From positions 1 through 6,188 of the forward strand of contig JAEXAG010000173.1 of the NCBI GenBank assembly GCA_023394655.1: a stretch of DNA of 6,188 nucleotides. The letters are read 5' to 3'. Origin of the DNA: Pseudomonadota bacterium (GTDB taxonomy: Bacteria; Pseudomonadota; Gammaproteobacteria; Xanthomonadales; Xanthomonadaceae). The notes under the pieces were generated by a model, which searched no databases, had not been told where the DNA came from, and was given only the letters and a program-made list of their open reading frames with translations. Shown in pieces: positions 5,619-6,188 of this stretch; within the stretch, counting starts at the first letter, position 1; every line of letters starts with the position of its first letter. A program made the translations under genes and the position numbers.

Positions 5619-6188
5619 CGGCGATCACCGACACCATCCGCTCGGTCGGGCGCGCCGGCCTGTTCACGCTCTCGGTGCTGCGCGCCTCGCGTCCCGGCCG
5701 CGACTTTTTCGCCGAACTCGTGCGCGAGATCTACAAGATCGGCGCGCGTTCGCTTCCGATCATCGCCGTTGGCGGCGCGTTCGTCGGACTTTCCGTCATC
5801 CTGCTCGGCTATCGCGCGCTCGATACCTATGGCGCCAGCAACCAGGTCGGCCTGCTGCTCGGGCTCGGCCTGTATCGCGAACTGGCGCCGGTACTGACCG
5901 CGCTGCTGTTCATCGGCCGCGCCGGCTCGTCGATCGCCGCCGAACTCGGCCTGATGCGCGCCACCGACCAGATCACCGCGCTCGGCCTGATGGCGATCGA
6001 CCCGGTGGCGAAGGTCGTCGCGCCGCGGTTCTGGGCCGCGGTCATCTCCGTGCCGCTGCTGACCGGTTTCTTCGTGAGTTTCGCCATCCTCGCCGGCTGG
6101 TTCGAGGCCGTGCACATCCTCGGCCTGGATGCCGGCACCTTCTGGCAATCGATGAAGGACACAGTGGATTTCAAGGACGACTTCCTCG
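5615..6188 (+). CDS. mlaE: Phospholipid transport permease (MlaE), partial at right edge
   Basis: The first 191 residues of an inner-membrane permease are visible; the frame is open at the window edge and the family is about 250-260 residues. It forms the transmembrane part of the ABC complex with MlaF. The block LYRELAPVLTALLFIGRAGS (87-106) followed by AAELGLMRATDQ (108-119) is the hallmark of the MlaE family and closely follows E. coli (LLRELGPV, GRAGS, TAEIGLMRATEQ). ISVPLLT and the FWQSMKDTVDFKDD stretch also fit. Hydrophobic segments lie near residues 46-66, 76-104 and 140-162, preceded by an amphipathic N-terminal helix around 30-45. The ATG overlaps the mlaF stop (ATGA) and has a good Shine-Dalgarno. 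By analogy with other proteobacteria, mlaD, mlaC and mlaB are expected downstream, but this cannot be seen here. Confidence 0.95.
   Translation, partial: MTAITDTIRSVGRAGLFTLSVLRASRPGRDFFAELVREIYKIGARSLPIIAVGGAFVGLSVILLGYRALDTYGASNQVGLLLGLGLYRELAPVLTALLFIGRAGSSIAAELGLMRATDQITALGLMAIDPVAKVVAPRFWAAVISVPLLTGFFVSFAILAGWFEAVHILGLDAGTFWQSMKDTVDFKDDFL

Noticed and set aside
4785..6174. Several minus-strand open frames (up to 272 codons) opposite mlaF and mlaE
   Set aside because: They are Gln/Asp/Gly/Arg-rich shadows of the mla genes, whose Walker motifs and permease signature are unambiguous on the plus strand.
1..6188. A hidden mobile element, CRISPR array, toxin-antitoxin or phage-defence system
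   Set aside because: The window is almost fully covered by recognisable housekeeping genes with uniform codon use. No intergenic gap exceeds 108 bp, and no transposase, integrase, terminal inverted repeats or spaced repeat array is seen.

Overview
This is an ordinary chromosomal housekeeping window from a high-GC gammaproteobacterium. An adjacent fabA-fabB pair of the anaerobic unsaturated-fatty-acid pathway, an Mla-type phospholipid transporter operon, a type I folE and a DUF2239-like gene, together with strong G/C third-position bias, suggest the Xanthomonadaceae/Lysobacteraceae (Lysobacter, Luteimonas, Pseudoxanthomonas or a relative). That placement is inferred from gene content and protein resemblance, not from a database search. 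I see no mobile element, CRISPR array, tRNA, rRNA or clear sign of horizontal transfer, and I did not find a novel system.

Layout. At the left edge (1-290, + strand) is the 3' end of a gene for a Lys/Ala-rich basic protein I do not recognise. It converges on a minus-strand run, and the two are separated by a symmetrical hairpin at 308-336 that can terminate transcription from both sides. The minus-strand run, in transcription order, is folE (4724-4113), a DUF2239-family gene (4090-3485), a Tet-like MFS exporter (3408-2179), fabA (2102-1587) and fabB (1587-361). Gaps are 22, 76 and 76 bp, followed by a 1-base TGATG overlap between fabA and fabB. folE and the DUF2239 gene look co-transcribed, and fabA-fabB are almost certainly co-translated. 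The two 76-bp gaps are large enough for separate promoters.

Divergently from folE, the plus strand carries mlaF (4833-5618) and mlaE (5615 to the window edge), joined by an ATGA overlap. These encode the ATPase and permease of the ABC complex that moves phospholipids between the inner and outer membranes; further mla genes probably follow beyond the edge. The 108-bp folE/mlaF intergenic region holds a -10-like hexamer in each direction and an 8-bp direct repeat overlapping the folE one. Both genes appear to use non-ATG starts (GTG for folE, TTG for mlaF).

Together the window covers unsaturated fatty acid synthesis (FabA makes the cis double bond, FabB elongates the product), outer-membrane lipid homeostasis (Mla) and pterin/folate synthesis (FolE). 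The first two both concern envelope lipids, but their proximity alone does not show co-regulation. Points worth a second look are the divergent folE/mlaF control region, the uncharacterised DUF2239 gene beside folE, and the low-complexity basic protein cut by the left edge.
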